Part shown: piece after piece, positions 9,004 through 18,468 of the stretch
Layout of the letters: the number at the start of each line of letters is the position of its first letter
Position numbering within the stretch: position 1 is the stretch's first letter
Source of the DNA: Serpens gallinarum
Lineage (GTDB): Bacteria > Pseudomonadota > Gammaproteobacteria > Pseudomonadales > Pseudomonadaceae
DNA: 64,000 bases
Direction: 5' to 3'
Assembly (NCBI RefSeq): GCF_014836765.1
Contig: NZ_JACSQG010000002.1
Span: 186,001 to 250,000 of the forward strand
Position numbers and translations under genes: made by a program
The notes under the pieces: generated by a model
The model's input: only the letters and a program-made list of their open reading frames with translations
Databases searched by the model: none
What the model was told of the DNA's origin: nothing

Positions 9004-10224
9004 TCAAGGCGCCCTCGCCAGGCGCTGTTCGGTTGAGAGTGGCGTGGGGGTGGCCTCTTCGATGCGTTTGTACAGCGCCAAGGCCTGGCCGATGACCTGA
9101 TCCATGTTGTAGTACTTGTAGGTGCCCAGCCGACCGAGAAAGGTCACCCCCGGCGTGGCGTCAGCCAATGCCTGATAGCGCTTGTACAACTCGGCGTTTT
9201 CCGCACGGGGAATCGGGTAGTACGGATCGCCCTCGGCGCTGGGGTATTCATACGTGATGCTGGTTTTGGCGTGTTGCTGCCCGGTGAGGTGCTTGTATTC
9301 GGTGATTCGCGTGTAGGGGACCTTCTCGTCCGGGTAATTGACCACTGCCACCGGCTGCAACCATTCACGGTCCAGGGTTTCGTGGACGAACTTCAACGAG
9401 CGGTAGGGCAGCTTGCCGTAGCGATAGTCGAAATACTCATCGATGGGGCCGCAGAAGATCAGGTGGTCGTAGCGCACCTCGTCATGGATTTCCCGGTACG
9501 GGGTATTGAGCAGAAGGTGGATGTTCGGGTGCGCGAGCATTTTCTCGAACATGCGTGTGTAGCCGTGCAGGGGCATCATCTGGAAGGTGTCGGTGAAATA
9601 CCGGTCATCGGTATTGGTGCGCGTCGGCACCCGCGCGGTCACCGAGCGGTCCAGCTGCGAGGGATCGAGCCCCCATTGCTTGCGGGTGTAGCCGCGAAAG
9701 AACTTTTCATAGAGTTCGCGGCCGATCTGATTGATCACCACATCCTCGCTGGTGCGGATATCCGCCACGGGTTCGGCGCGCCGGGCCAGCAATTCGGCGG
9801 CCTCGTCATCGGTGGCCAGATTCAGGTGATACAGCATGTTTAACGTGGTGCGGTTGATCGGGATCGGCACCAGTGCGCCATCGACCTGGCCAAGCACCCG
9901 GTGCTCGTAGGGGCGCCATTGCGTGAAGCGCGACAGGTAATCGACGATGCGTTGCGCATTGGTGTGGAAAATGTGCGGCCCATAACGGTGGATCAACACA
10001 CCGGCCTCGTTGTATTCATCGTAGGCATTGCCACCGATATGCGCGCGCCGGTCGACGACCAGCACGCGCTTGTTCAGCCCCGCTGCCAAGCGTTCGGCGA
10101 GTACGCTGCCGGCAAAACCGGCACCGACGATCAGGTAGTCGAAGCCGTCCCGTTGTTTTCTGGTACTACCTCCGCCTGCGTTGCGACCTGTGTCCGGCGA
10201 GCTGTCCACCTTCACATCGCGCAT
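9004..10224 (-). CDS. glf: UDP-galactopyranose mutase
   Basis: This flavoenzyme converts UDP-galactopyranose to UDP-galactofuranose in the cytoplasm. Of 406 residues, the N-terminal FAD-binding segment reads DYLIVGAGFAGSVLAERLA, then NAYDEYNEAGVLIHRYGPHIFHTN, the hallmark Glf active-site region. Later RGYTRKQWGL and RVPTRTNTDDRYF match conserved substrate-binding loops. The ATG at 10224 follows GGGAG and overlaps the end of the glycosyltransferase gene by 13 bp. Divergent galE can supply the substrate. Together they imply a galactofuranose-containing surface glycan. Confidence 0.93.
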   Translation of the reverse strand: MRDVKVDSSPDTGRNAGGGSTRKQRDGFDYLIVGAGFAGSVLAERLAAGLNKRVLVVDRRAHIGGNAYDEYNEAGVLIHRYGPHIFHTNAQRIVDYLSRFTQWRPYEHRVLGQVDGALVPIPINRTTLNMLYHLNLATDDEAAELLARRAEPVADIRTSEDVVINQIGRELYEKFFRGYTRKQWGLDPSQLDRSVTARVPTRTNTDDRYFTDTFQMMPLHGYTRMFEKMLAHPNIHLLLNTPYREIHDEVRYDHLIFCGPIDEYFDYRYGKLPYRSLKFVHETLDREWLQPVAVVNYPDEKVPYTRITEYKHLTGQQHAKTSITYEYPSAEGDPYYPIPRAENAELYKRYQALADATPGVTFLGRLGTYKYYNMDQVIGQALALYKRIEEATPTPLSTEQRLARAP

Positions 10225-11393
10225 TGGATTTTCTCCCGCATGGCAGACCAGGTCTTGTCCCACGACATATCGCCCAGAATGCGATCGGCGGCGGCCTGCA
10301 GGGCGGGCCGGTCGGCACTCAGCAGCAGGGCTTCTTCGATGGCTTCAACAAAGGCGGCGGCGCCATCGGCGATCAGCACCAGCTCACTGTTGCCGTAATG
10401 GCGCACCACATCGGTGATCGACGTCGACACCACAGGGCAGCCGCCGGCCAGGTATTCAGGGGTCTTGGTCGGACTGATGAAGCGCGTCGCCTCGTTCAAC
10501 GCGAAAGGCATCAGGGCAACGTCCCAGCCGGCCAGATAGGCGGGCAGCTCGTCGTAGCGCTTGCCACCCAAATAATGGAGGTTGTCCCGCCGGGGCAGGC
10601 TGGCCGGGTCGATTTTTACCACGGGCCCAATCAGCACGATCTGCCAATGGGGGCGCATTACCGCGACCTGATCGATCAGCTCGAGGTCGAAACGCTCGTC
10701 AATCACGCCAAAAAAACCTAGCCGTGGGCTGGGTAGCTGCGCTTGATCGGCAGGCTGCTGCAGCGGCTGTCGGGCGGCGGCGAAGTGAGCGATGTCCACG
10801 CTGCTGGGCATCGGGTGCGCGTTGTCATGCAGGCGCCGCTTGGCCTCCCAGATGCTGTAGCCGCCGGTGAACACCACATCGGCACGCTTGAGCAGCGCCC
10901 GCTCGCATATCAGCAGCTCGGGTGGCGCACCGCGAAAGGCGGACAGCTCGTCCATGCAGTCGTAGACCACCAGTCGTGCCGGAAGGTGAGCGGAGAACGC
11001 CAGGCTCATGGGGGTGTAGTACCAGAGCAGCAGGTCTCTCGCTTCGTGCCGGGCCAAGTAGTCATCCAGCAAGCCCCGCTGCGCTTCAACCGTCATGGGC
11101 GTATTGCCTTGAAAGCGGTGAGGCAGGCGAGGCACCAGCACCGTCACGTTGCCGGGGTGTTCTTCGAGCCAGGGCTCGGCTTCTTCGCAGGGAACCGGCT
11201 CCTCCCAGAACAGCAGGCGATAGTCCTGGGCGAAACGCGACATAAGGTGCTGGGGGCGTTGATAGACAAATCCCCAGCGCAAATGAGAGAGGCATAACAG
11301 GGTCGGTTTTCGTGTCTCACAGGCTTCAACGCTGTACTGAGAAATCGCCGTGGATGGCTGAATGTGGGGTTGCGAAGGTCCGGCCCAACTCAT
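10212..11393 (-). CDS. GT-B fold glycosyltransferase
   Basis: This is a 393-residue glycosyltransferase of the GT1/GT4 type. The N-terminus reads KPTLLCLSHLRWGFVYQRPQHLMSRFA, and the C-terminal nucleotide-sugar domain has LGFFGVIDERFDLELI, IVLIGPVVKIDP, LHYLGGKRYDELPAYLAGWDVALMPF and TKTPEYLAGGCPVVST. The last segments are the usual donor-binding region. There is no membrane segment. AGGAGG lies 9 bases before the ATG. It is the first gene of the operon with glf, so it may use UDP-galactofuranose, but the donor cannot be read from sequence. Confidence 0.85.
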   Translation of the reverse strand: MSWAGPSQPHIQPSTAISQYSVEACETRKPTLLCLSHLRWGFVYQRPQHLMSRFAQDYRLLFWEEPVPCEEAEPWLEEHPGNVTVLVPRLPHRFQGNTPMTVEAQRGLLDDYLARHEARDLLLWYYTPMSLAFSAHLPARLVVYDCMDELSAFRGAPPELLICERALLKRADVVFTGGYSIWEAKRRLHDNAHPMPSSVDIAHFAAARQPLQQPADQAQLPSPRLGFFGVIDERFDLELIDQVAVMRPHWQIVLIGPVVKIDPASLPRRDNLHYLGGKRYDELPAYLAGWDVALMPFALNEATRFISPTKTPEYLAGGCPVVSTSITDVVRHYGNSELVLIADGAAAFVEAIEEALLLSADRPALQAAADRILGDMSWDKTWSAMREKIQCAM

Positions 11394-11547
11394 AATGGAA
11401 AGCCTCCTAGGAGTGTGCGAGCGAGAGCAGTGGAAGGTGGCTTGTGAAGGCCTTGCAAAATGCCCAGTAAAGTTATGAATGAGCTTTGCACTTCGGGGTT
11501 CCCCGCCACCGATCCGATGTCGAGCCGGAGCGTTTATCCCGGTAACG

Positions 11548-11575
11548 GAACTTGAACGCTTGCCCTACCGTCGGA
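11548..11575 (+). promoter_or_regulatory. Possible AlgU (sigma-22) promoter before galE
   Basis: The 329-bp gap between the divergent glycosyltransferase and galE genes contains GAACTT, an exact extracytoplasmic-stress -35 element. It is followed after 17 bases by TCGGA, a partial match to the TCTGA -10. The position is about 150 bp before the galE start. Regulation of a surface-sugar gene by envelope stress would make sense, but this rests on a motif match only. I see nothing else definite in the gap. Confidence 0.3.
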
Positions 11576-11722
11576 ATTGTTGAAGCGGCTCGTTGGCCGA
11601 GCATCCCTTCAGGGACGTCGGCAGCAGTCATGTAGCCCTTTTTCGGTTGACCTGTTTGTAACGCTGGCGTGCTTCGGCATGCCTGGCGAGCCATTCGTGT
11701 GATCACAAAAAGGAGGCTGGCG

Positions 11723-12868
11723 ATGATTCTGGTAACGGGTGGAGTGGGTTACATCGGGTCCCATGCGGTGCTGCAGTTGCTGCAGGCCGGGCACGACGTA
11801 TTGGTACTGGACAATCTGTGCAACAGCTCACCCGTGGCCCTGCAGCGCGTCGCGCGACTGGCCGGGCGCGCGCCACGCTTCGTTCGCGGCGATGTTCGCA
11901 ACCGCAACCTGCTCGACAAGCTGTTCAAGTCCTACCCGATCCAGGCCGTGATGCATTTCGCCGGGCTCAAGGCGGTCGGCGAAAGCGTGCGCGAACCGTT
12001 GCGCTACTTCGAGACCAACGTTGGCGGCAGCATTGCCTTGTGCCAGGCGATGGCCAAGGCGGAGGTCTTTCGTCTGATCTTCAGCTCCTCCGCCACGGTG
12101 TACGGTGAGCCGGACCGCTTGCCAATCAGCGAGCAATGCCCCACCGGCACGCCCACTAATCCCTACGGCCAATCCAAGCTGATGACGGAAAACGTGCTGA
12201 AGGGGCTGGCCCAGTCAGACCCACGCTGGTCGATCGGCTTGCTACGCTATTTCAATCCCATCGGCGCCCATGAGTCGGCGCTGATTGGCGAAGATCCCCA
12301 TGGCGTACCCAACAACCTGCTGCCTTACATGCTGCAGGTGGCGGTTGGCCGGCTCGAGCGCCTGAATATCTATGGCAACGACTATCCGACCCCGGATGGC
12401 ACGGGCGTGCGTGATTACATCCATGTACTGGATCTGGTGGACGGTCACCTCAAGGCCTTGCAGGCTCTGACCGAACGCAAAGGCACGCATATCTGGAACC
12501 TGGGCACCGGTCGGGGGTATTCAGTGCTGGAAATGCTCGAGGCCTTCGAGCAAGTCAGTGAAATCGCGCTGCCCTACGCGATCTTGCCGCGCCGGGCGGG
12601 TGATATTGCGCAATGCTGGGCCGATCCAGGCAAGGCCGCGCAAGAGCTGGGCTGGCAGGCCACCCGTGACTTGCGCTGCATGCTCACCGATGCCTGGCGC
12701 TGGCAGCGCTGCAACCCGCAGGGCTATGGGGTGGCTCCAATAAAGCCGGCCCTGGTCGCAGCCATGGGTGCGCAGTTGCCGGTGAAAACCGTGCCCGGCA
12801 TGCCTTCTGTGGGAGGCTCGCCCTCGGGTCGAAGCTTTTCCAGCGCAGCCACGCACTCTAGGCCCTAG
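11723..12868 (+). CDS. galE: UDP-glucose 4-epimerase
   Basis: This short-chain dehydrogenase/reductase interconverts UDP-glucose and UDP-galactose with bound NAD. It has 381 residues. The Rossmann motif is TGGVGYIGSH, with Val where Ala is usual. The catalytic pair is Tyr148/Lys152 in NPYGQSKLM, preceded by SSSATVYG. LLRYFNPIGAHESALIGEDP and GTGVRDYIHVLDLV are GalE-specific. The ATG at 11723 has a strong AAGGAGG. Typical GalE ends near residue 338; here about 45 extra low-complexity residues follow the normal end. It is divergent from the galactofuranose operon. Confidence 0.92.
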   Translation: MILVTGGVGYIGSHAVLQLLQAGHDVLVLDNLCNSSPVALQRVARLAGRAPRFVRGDVRNRNLLDKLFKSYPIQAVMHFAGLKAVGESVREPLRYFETNVGGSIALCQAMAKAEVFRLIFSSSATVYGEPDRLPISEQCPTGTPTNPYGQSKLMTENVLKGLAQSDPRWSIGLLRYFNPIGAHESALIGEDPHGVPNNLLPYMLQVAVGRLERLNIYGNDYPTPDGTGVRDYIHVLDLVDGHLKALQALTERKGTHIWNLGTGRGYSVLEMLEAFEQVSEIALPYAILPRRAGDIAQCWADPGKAAQELGWQATRDLRCMLTDAWRWQRCNPQGYGVAPIKPALVAAMGAQLPVKTVPGMPSVGGSPSGRSFSSAATHSRP

Positions 12869-12874
12869 TGCCGC

Positions 12875-13759
12875 CTAAGCCAGCTCGTGCTGCAACCACT
12901 CCGCCAGTCGTTCGGCGCGCCGATCCAGGCGCCGCCGAGGCACCCACAGTGCCAGCTTGGCCGTGGTTTTCACAAAGCCCCAGGGGGCCAGTAAACGCCC
13001 GGCGGCGAGATCGTCAGCCACCAGTTGCTGCGGGGCAATGGCCACGCCCAGACCGGCCAAGGCCGCTTCCAGCAGGAAGTACAGGTGCTCAAAACCCTGC
13101 CCCAGACGGAGCGCCTGGACCGGCAGCGCCATGTTTCCCGCCCAGCTGGGCCACGCCTGAGGACGCGAGACGGTGTGCAGTAGCGTCTCGTCGAGCAGCG
13201 CGCTGGCCGGGGCACGGAGTAGGCGCTCGGCGTGGGGCAAGTGCGGACTGAACACCGGCCCGATGCGTTCGGCACTCAGCTCGTACACCTGCATATCCGC
13301 CGGCCACGGTGGTTCGTGGTACCACAGGGTGGCGTCCAGGCCCGGCTTGTTCGGGTCAAGCTCGCCTTCGCTGGCGGACACTTGCAAATGCAGGTCGGGC
13401 AGCTCGCGTTGCAAGCGATCCAGACGCGGAATGAACCAACGCGCCAGCAGGCTGCCGGGACACCCCAGCACAAACGGCGCCTCGGCGTTCTGCCGTTGCA
13501 GTTCCGCGCACACAGCCCCTACGCGTGCGAAGGCGTCACTGGCCACCTCGCTCAGGCGACTGCCGGCATCCGTGAGTTTTACGCCGCGCCCATCCTTGTG
13601 GAACACCGCCACGCCCAGATGCTCTTCCAAAACCCGGATCTGCCGACTGACCGCGCCATGGGTGACATTAAGCTCCTCAGCAGCTTGGCGAATACTGCCG
13701 TGGCGCGCGGCAACCTCAAATGCTCGCAGCGCATTGAGTGGTGGAAGTTCGGTGTTCAT
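12875..13759 (-). CDS. trpI: TrpI, LysR-type activator of trpBA
   Basis: This is a 294-residue LysR-type regulator. The N-terminal winged helix is seen in [27 protein letters not shown] and [19 protein letters not shown], followed by an effector-binding domain. The [14 protein letters not shown] opening is the GcvA/TrpI subgroup, and the divergent position next to trpB identifies it. In Pseudomonas TrpI senses indole-3-glycerol phosphate and activates trpBA while limiting its own expression. The intergenic dyad at 13802-13823 is a candidate binding site. Confidence 0.92.
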   Translation of the reverse strand: MNTELPPLNALRAFEVAARHGSIRQAAEELNVTHGAVSRQIRVLEEHLGVAVFHKDGRGVKLTDAGSRLSEVASDAFARVGAVCAELQRQNAEAPFVLGCPGSLLARWFIPRLDRLQRELPDLHLQVSASEGELDPNKPGLDATLWYHEPPWPADMQVYELSAERIGPVFSPHLPHAERLLRAPASALLDETLLHTVSRPQAWPSWAGNMALPVQALRLGQGFEHLYFLLEAALAGLGVAIAPQQLVADDLAAGRLLAPWGFVKTTAKLALWVPRRRLDRRAERLAEWLQHELA

Positions 13760-13801
13760 TGGTGAGTTTTCCTAACAGGTTGCAGCGATCTTATCGCTTT
13801 T

Positions 13802-13823
13802 TTAACCACCGCGGATTGGTTAA
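13802..13823. promoter_or_regulatory. Candidate TrpI operator
   Basis: The 107-bp space between trpI and trpB contains a perfect inverted repeat, TTAACC-N10-GGTTAA. It is about 45 bp before the trpB start and 43 bp before the trpI start. LysR-type proteins bind such interrupted dyads. Assignment to TrpI is from position and known regulation of this gene pair, not from a verified consensus. Confidence 0.5.
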
Positions 13824-13866
13824 GGTTTGGCCATTCAGAAATCACTCTGCCCAGCAGGAGCCCACC

Positions 13867-15089
<1,223 letters not shown>

Positions 15090-15093
<4 letters not shown>

Positions 15094-15899
15094 GCCGCCT
15101 GCAGACCCGCTTCGCCGAACTCAAGCAACAGAACCGCGCCGCGCTGGTGACCTTCCTCACCGCCGGCGACCCGGACTACGCCACCGCCCTGCAGATCCTC
15201 AAGGGCCTGCCCGAGGCCGGTGTGGACGTGATCGAACTGGGCATGCCGTTCACCGACCCGATGGCCGACGGCCCGGCGATTCAGCTGGCCAACATCCGCG
15301 CCCTGGGCAACGGCCAGAACCTGGCCAGGACCCTGCAAATGGTTCGGGAATTTCGCGAAGGCAACCAGACCACGCCGGTCGTGCTGATGGGTTATTTCAA
15401 CCCGATCCACCACTATGGCGTAGCGCGCTTCGTGGCTGATGCCAAAGAGGCCGGCGTGGACGGCCTGATCGTGGTCGACCTGCCACCGGAGCACAACGCC
15501 GACCTGTGCGACCCGGCCCAGGCCGCCGGCATCGACTTCATCCGCCTGACCACCCCGACCACCGACGATGCGCGCCTGCCGGTGGTGCTCGAGAACAGTT
15601 CGGGCTTTGTCTACTACGTCTCGGTGGCCGGCGTCACCGGCGCCGGTTCGGCGAGCATGGATCAGGTGGAAGAAGCTGTCACCCGCCTGCGCCGCCACAC
15701 CGACCTGCCGGTGTGCATCGGCTTCGGCATCCGCACCCCCGAGCACGCCGCCGAAGTGGCCAAGCGCGCCGACGGCGCGGTGGTGGGCTCGGCACTGGTC
15801 GATCGCATTGCCAAGGCGGAGTCGAAGGAACAGGCCGTCAACGACGTGCTGGCGCTGTGCCGCGAAATCGCCGACGGCGTGCATAACGCGCGCGGCTGA
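15090..15899 (+). CDS. trpA: Tryptophan synthase alpha chain
   Basis: The alpha subunit cleaves indole-3-glycerol phosphate and channels indole to TrpB. It is a 269-residue TIM barrel. The catalytic Glu lies in [17 protein letters not shown], and a catalytic Asp in the same segment (FTDPMADG). [11 protein letters not shown] and the phosphate-binding [10 protein letters not shown] are typical. It starts inside the trpB stop codon (ATGA). A strong hairpin terminator follows 24 bp after the stop. Confidence 0.97.
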
Positions 15900-15923
15900 C
15901 GGTTAGCCCACCGCCATGAAGAA

Positions 15924-15955
15924 AGCCGCTGCCGTTATGAGGCAGCGGCTTTTTT
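15924..15955 (+). terminator. Rho-independent terminator of trpBA
   Basis: A perfect 10-bp stem, AGCCGCTGCC and GGCAGCGGCT, with a 7-base loop is followed at once by TTTTT. It lies just downstream of trpA. Confidence 0.9.
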
Positions 15956-15977
15956 ATGCCGCGTCATACGACTGCCT

Positions 15978-16262
15978 TCACGAGGGATCGGCAACATAGA
16001 GCTGCAGGCCGGACACGTTGCTTAACGCCACCGCGCCCCACAGCAAAACGGTGAGCAGCGTCAGCCAGGGATTGCTGGCCGTGACGCTCAGCATCAGCAG
16101 CACAGCGGCGAGCACCTCAAATGCGTAGAGACTGATCAGCAGGCCCGCCGAGGGCAGGTCGACGGCCAGATCACTGGCAGTGGGTAGCAGGCCGACGATG
16201 ACGAACTCGGTCGTGCCGATGGCGAATGCGCTGAGGGTCAGCGCGAGAAGCGCAAGAGGCAT
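15978..16262 (-). pseudogene. Internally deleted MFS transporter remnant
   Basis: The 94-residue frame begins as a typical DHA1-family MFS exporter (PLALLALTLSAFAIGTTEFVIVGLLP, then LPSAGLLISLYAFEV). It then jumps directly to a segment that normally lies much later in such proteins (NPWLTLLTVLLWGAVALSNVSGLQLYV). It ends soon after. A full member has about 390 residues and twelve helices, so roughly 200 internal residues and the C-terminus are gone. It is divergent from a LysR gene, which may once have regulated it. Confidence 0.75.
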
Positions 16263-16363
16263 TCAAAATGCTCCGGGATAGGATTGCATGGCGCGCATTA
16301 TCCGGGCTGAACTCATGCGGAAAAGCTACCATAGGGCCTTTGATATTTGCCTTCGAGTCAACA

Positions 16364-17260
16364 ATGAAGATCACCTTGGATGAAATGCTGGCGCTGACCC
16401 AAGTGGTTGACAGCGGCTCCATCAGCGCAGCGGCCGAGCGATTGGGACAAACCCCGTCGGGTGTCAGCCGCGCCCTGACCCGGCTGGAAGAAAAACTTGC
16501 CGTGACGCTTCTGCGCCGGACCACCCGGCGCCTGGAACTCACCGAGGAAGGCGAAGCCTTTTTGGCCCAGGCCCGACGCATTCTCGCCAGTGTCGAAGAG
16601 GCCGAGGAGCAGATGGCGTTGCGGCGGCAGAAACCGTCCGGACGCCTGCGCGTCAACACTGCTTCGCCCTTCATGCTGCATATGGTGGTGCCGCTGGTGG
16701 CCGGTTTTCGCCAGCGCTACCCAGAAATAACGCTGGAGTTGCACAGCAGCGAGCAATTCATCGACCTTCTTGAGGAGCGTACCGATGTGGCCATTCGGAT
16801 TGGTGCGCTGACCGATTCCACCTTGCATGCCCGCCCCCTGTGCAGCAGCCGTCTACGCGTGCTGACCAGCCCGGACTATCTGAACAGGCGCGGCACGCCG
16901 CACACGGTGGCCGACCTGGCCGACCACAGCCTGCTCGGCTTCACCCAGCCTGAGGCGTTGAACCGCTGGCCTTTGCGCCATACCCTCGGCGAGGACTGGC
17001 CGGTTACCCCCAGCGTGCGCGCCTCCAGCGGCGAGACGCTGCGCCAATTGGCACTAGCGGGCGAAGGCCTGGTGTGTCTGTCGGATTTCATGAGCAGCAT
17101 CGACCGTGCAGAAGGTCGGCTGGTCCAGGTGCTGACCGAGCAAACGGTACCGGCCAGCCAGCCCGTGCATGCGGTGTATTACCGCAACACCGCGCTGGCC
17201 TCGCGCATCACCTGCTTCCTGGATTACCTCAGCGAGCACCTGCCGCGTGAAATGGCGTAG
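16364..17260 (+). CDS. LysR-family transcriptional regulator
   Basis: This is a 298-residue LysR-type protein. The N-terminal helix-turn-helix is in MLALTQVVDSGSISAAAERLGQTPSGVSRALTRLEE, and a type-2 periplasmic-binding effector domain follows (LRVNTASPFMLHMVVPLVAGFRQRYPEI). The ATG at 16364 matches the usual family N-terminus; an upstream in-frame codon would add 32 odd residues. The divergent partner is the deleted MFS gene, so its original target may be lost. The effector is unknown. Confidence 0.88.
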   Translation: MKITLDEMLALTQVVDSGSISAAAERLGQTPSGVSRALTRLEEKLAVTLLRRTTRRLELTEEGEAFLAQARRILASVEEAEEQMALRRQKPSGRLRVNTASPFMLHMVVPLVAGFRQRYPEITLELHSSEQFIDLLEERTDVAIRIGALTDSTLHARPLCSSRLRVLTSPDYLNRRGTPHTVADLADHSLLGFTQPEALNRWPLRHTLGEDWPVTPSVRASSGETLRQLALAGEGLVCLSDFMSSIDRAEGRLVQVLTEQTVPASQPVHAVYYRNTALASRITCFLDYLSEHLPREMA

Positions 17261-17357
17261 GGGAGGGTTTTATTGCAGGCGTGACTGCCGTTTCGGTTAG
17301 AAAAGAACTGACGGAGGTCTTTAGGCTGAAGGCGCCCGCCGACGTTCTGCACCGCCA

Positions 17358-18251
17358 TCAGAAGTCATAACGAGCTTTCGCGATGAACGTGTCGGAGCTG
17401 TAAGCAGACTTGCCGACGTAGTCCCAGCTCAGCCCCAGGCTCAATGCACCCAGGCGGTAATCCGCGCCCAGACCCACTTCATAGCTATTGCGCTTCGGTT
17501 TATTACCCGTGGTGACCAATGGCGTGTTGCCAAGCAGCAGCAAGGCCGTTGTCCCAGACTGATCGGCAACCAAATCACGGTACCCCATCAGCCTGATCTG
17601 CTGCACCATACTGCCCGGGCCAAGATCGAAGCTGCCGACCCAACGCAGCCCGGCGCCCAGCTCACCCACTTCATGACGCCGTTCGCCCGCTGCATAGCCG
17701 GTGCCCCGAATCTCGTCCGTATCGATACGCGCATAGCGCGCCGCCAGCCGCGGCTCGATTATCACGGAGCCTTGCAAAGCATAGCGATATCCTGCAGTTG
17801 CGTTCAGGCCCAACTGAGCGCTGTCGTATGCGGCTTTGCTTAGGTTATAGGCAATCCGCCGCTTCGATTCATGGTCGCTTCGGCCGTAGGAGATGCCGCC
17901 CACGACAAAGAAACTCTCTTGCTCGAAGCTGCTTTGCAACGTAACGAACTGGCTTTCGATGTCAGTTTCGTTGTCAGCGAGATTCACGTCGGTTGTCAGG
18001 CGGCGATAGGTGAGTCCCAGTTTCCATTGGTTGCTCAGAGCAGTGTCGAATCCCACGCCCACACCCCGTGTGCTGGCGTCATAACCTTGCAGGCCGGTGC
18101 GCTGCTTCTGACTGGCATCGCTGTACAGCATCTGAACCCAAACGGGTGCATTGCCAGACGTGGCCGTAGCGCCAAACGCCTGGGCCGAAAAGGTTGCGCC
18201 GATTGCGGTGAGGACCAGCAAGTTCGTGCGAAAACAGTTGAAAGCAGACAT
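17358..18251 (-). CDS. Autotransporter-type outer-membrane beta-barrel protein
   Basis: This is a 297-residue secreted protein. The signal peptide ends near AQAFGATA. The rest is alternating amphipathic strands and ends in ARYDF, the C-terminal Phe signature recognised by the BAM machinery. Features such as GVGVGFDTALSNQWKLGLTYR and GLGADYRLGALSLGLSWDYV fit an autotransporter beta-domain. No passenger domain is present, so it may be a stand-alone barrel. The cargo or function is unknown. Confidence 0.75.
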   Translation of the reverse strand: MSAFNCFRTNLLVLTAIGATFSAQAFGATATSGNAPVWVQMLYSDASQKQRTGLQGYDASTRGVGVGFDTALSNQWKLGLTYRRLTTDVNLADNETDIESQFVTLQSSFEQESFFVVGGISYGRSDHESKRRIAYNLSKAAYDSAQLGLNATAGYRYALQGSVIIEPRLAARYARIDTDEIRGTGYAAGERRHEVGELGAGLRWVGSFDLGPGSMVQQIRLMGYRDLVADQSGTTALLLLGNTPLVTTGNKPKRNSYEVGLGADYRLGALSLGLSWDYVGKSAYSSDTFIAKARYDF

Positions 18252-18428
18252 CCCTTGATTCCCTTGGGCGAATAAACCTTCTTGTGGCCAACGTTGAGTG
18301 CCCTGGCGACCAAGTCAGGCTCAATAATGGCTATGCGCCATATTTGCAGTCTGGGAAGCCTAATGAAAATCACGGCAAGGGACAAATGGATACGCCAATC
18401 TGATGTTCAGACCGGACACTGAAACACA

Positions 18429-18451
18429 AAACCCCCGGAGGGCCGGGGTTT
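18429..18451 (-). terminator. Terminator downstream of the YbaL-like antiporter gene
   Basis: Read on the minus strand, an AAACCCC/GGGGTTT stem with a GC-rich inner part is followed by a T-rich run. It lies 18 bp beyond the antiporter stop codon. Confidence 0.6.
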
Positions 18452-18468
18452 AATTGCGCAGTAGTCCG

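Noticed and set aside
7877-9100. 407-codon frame antisense to the GH1-like gene
   Set aside because: No domain. The opposite strand encodes a protein with an intact active site and overlapping neighbours.
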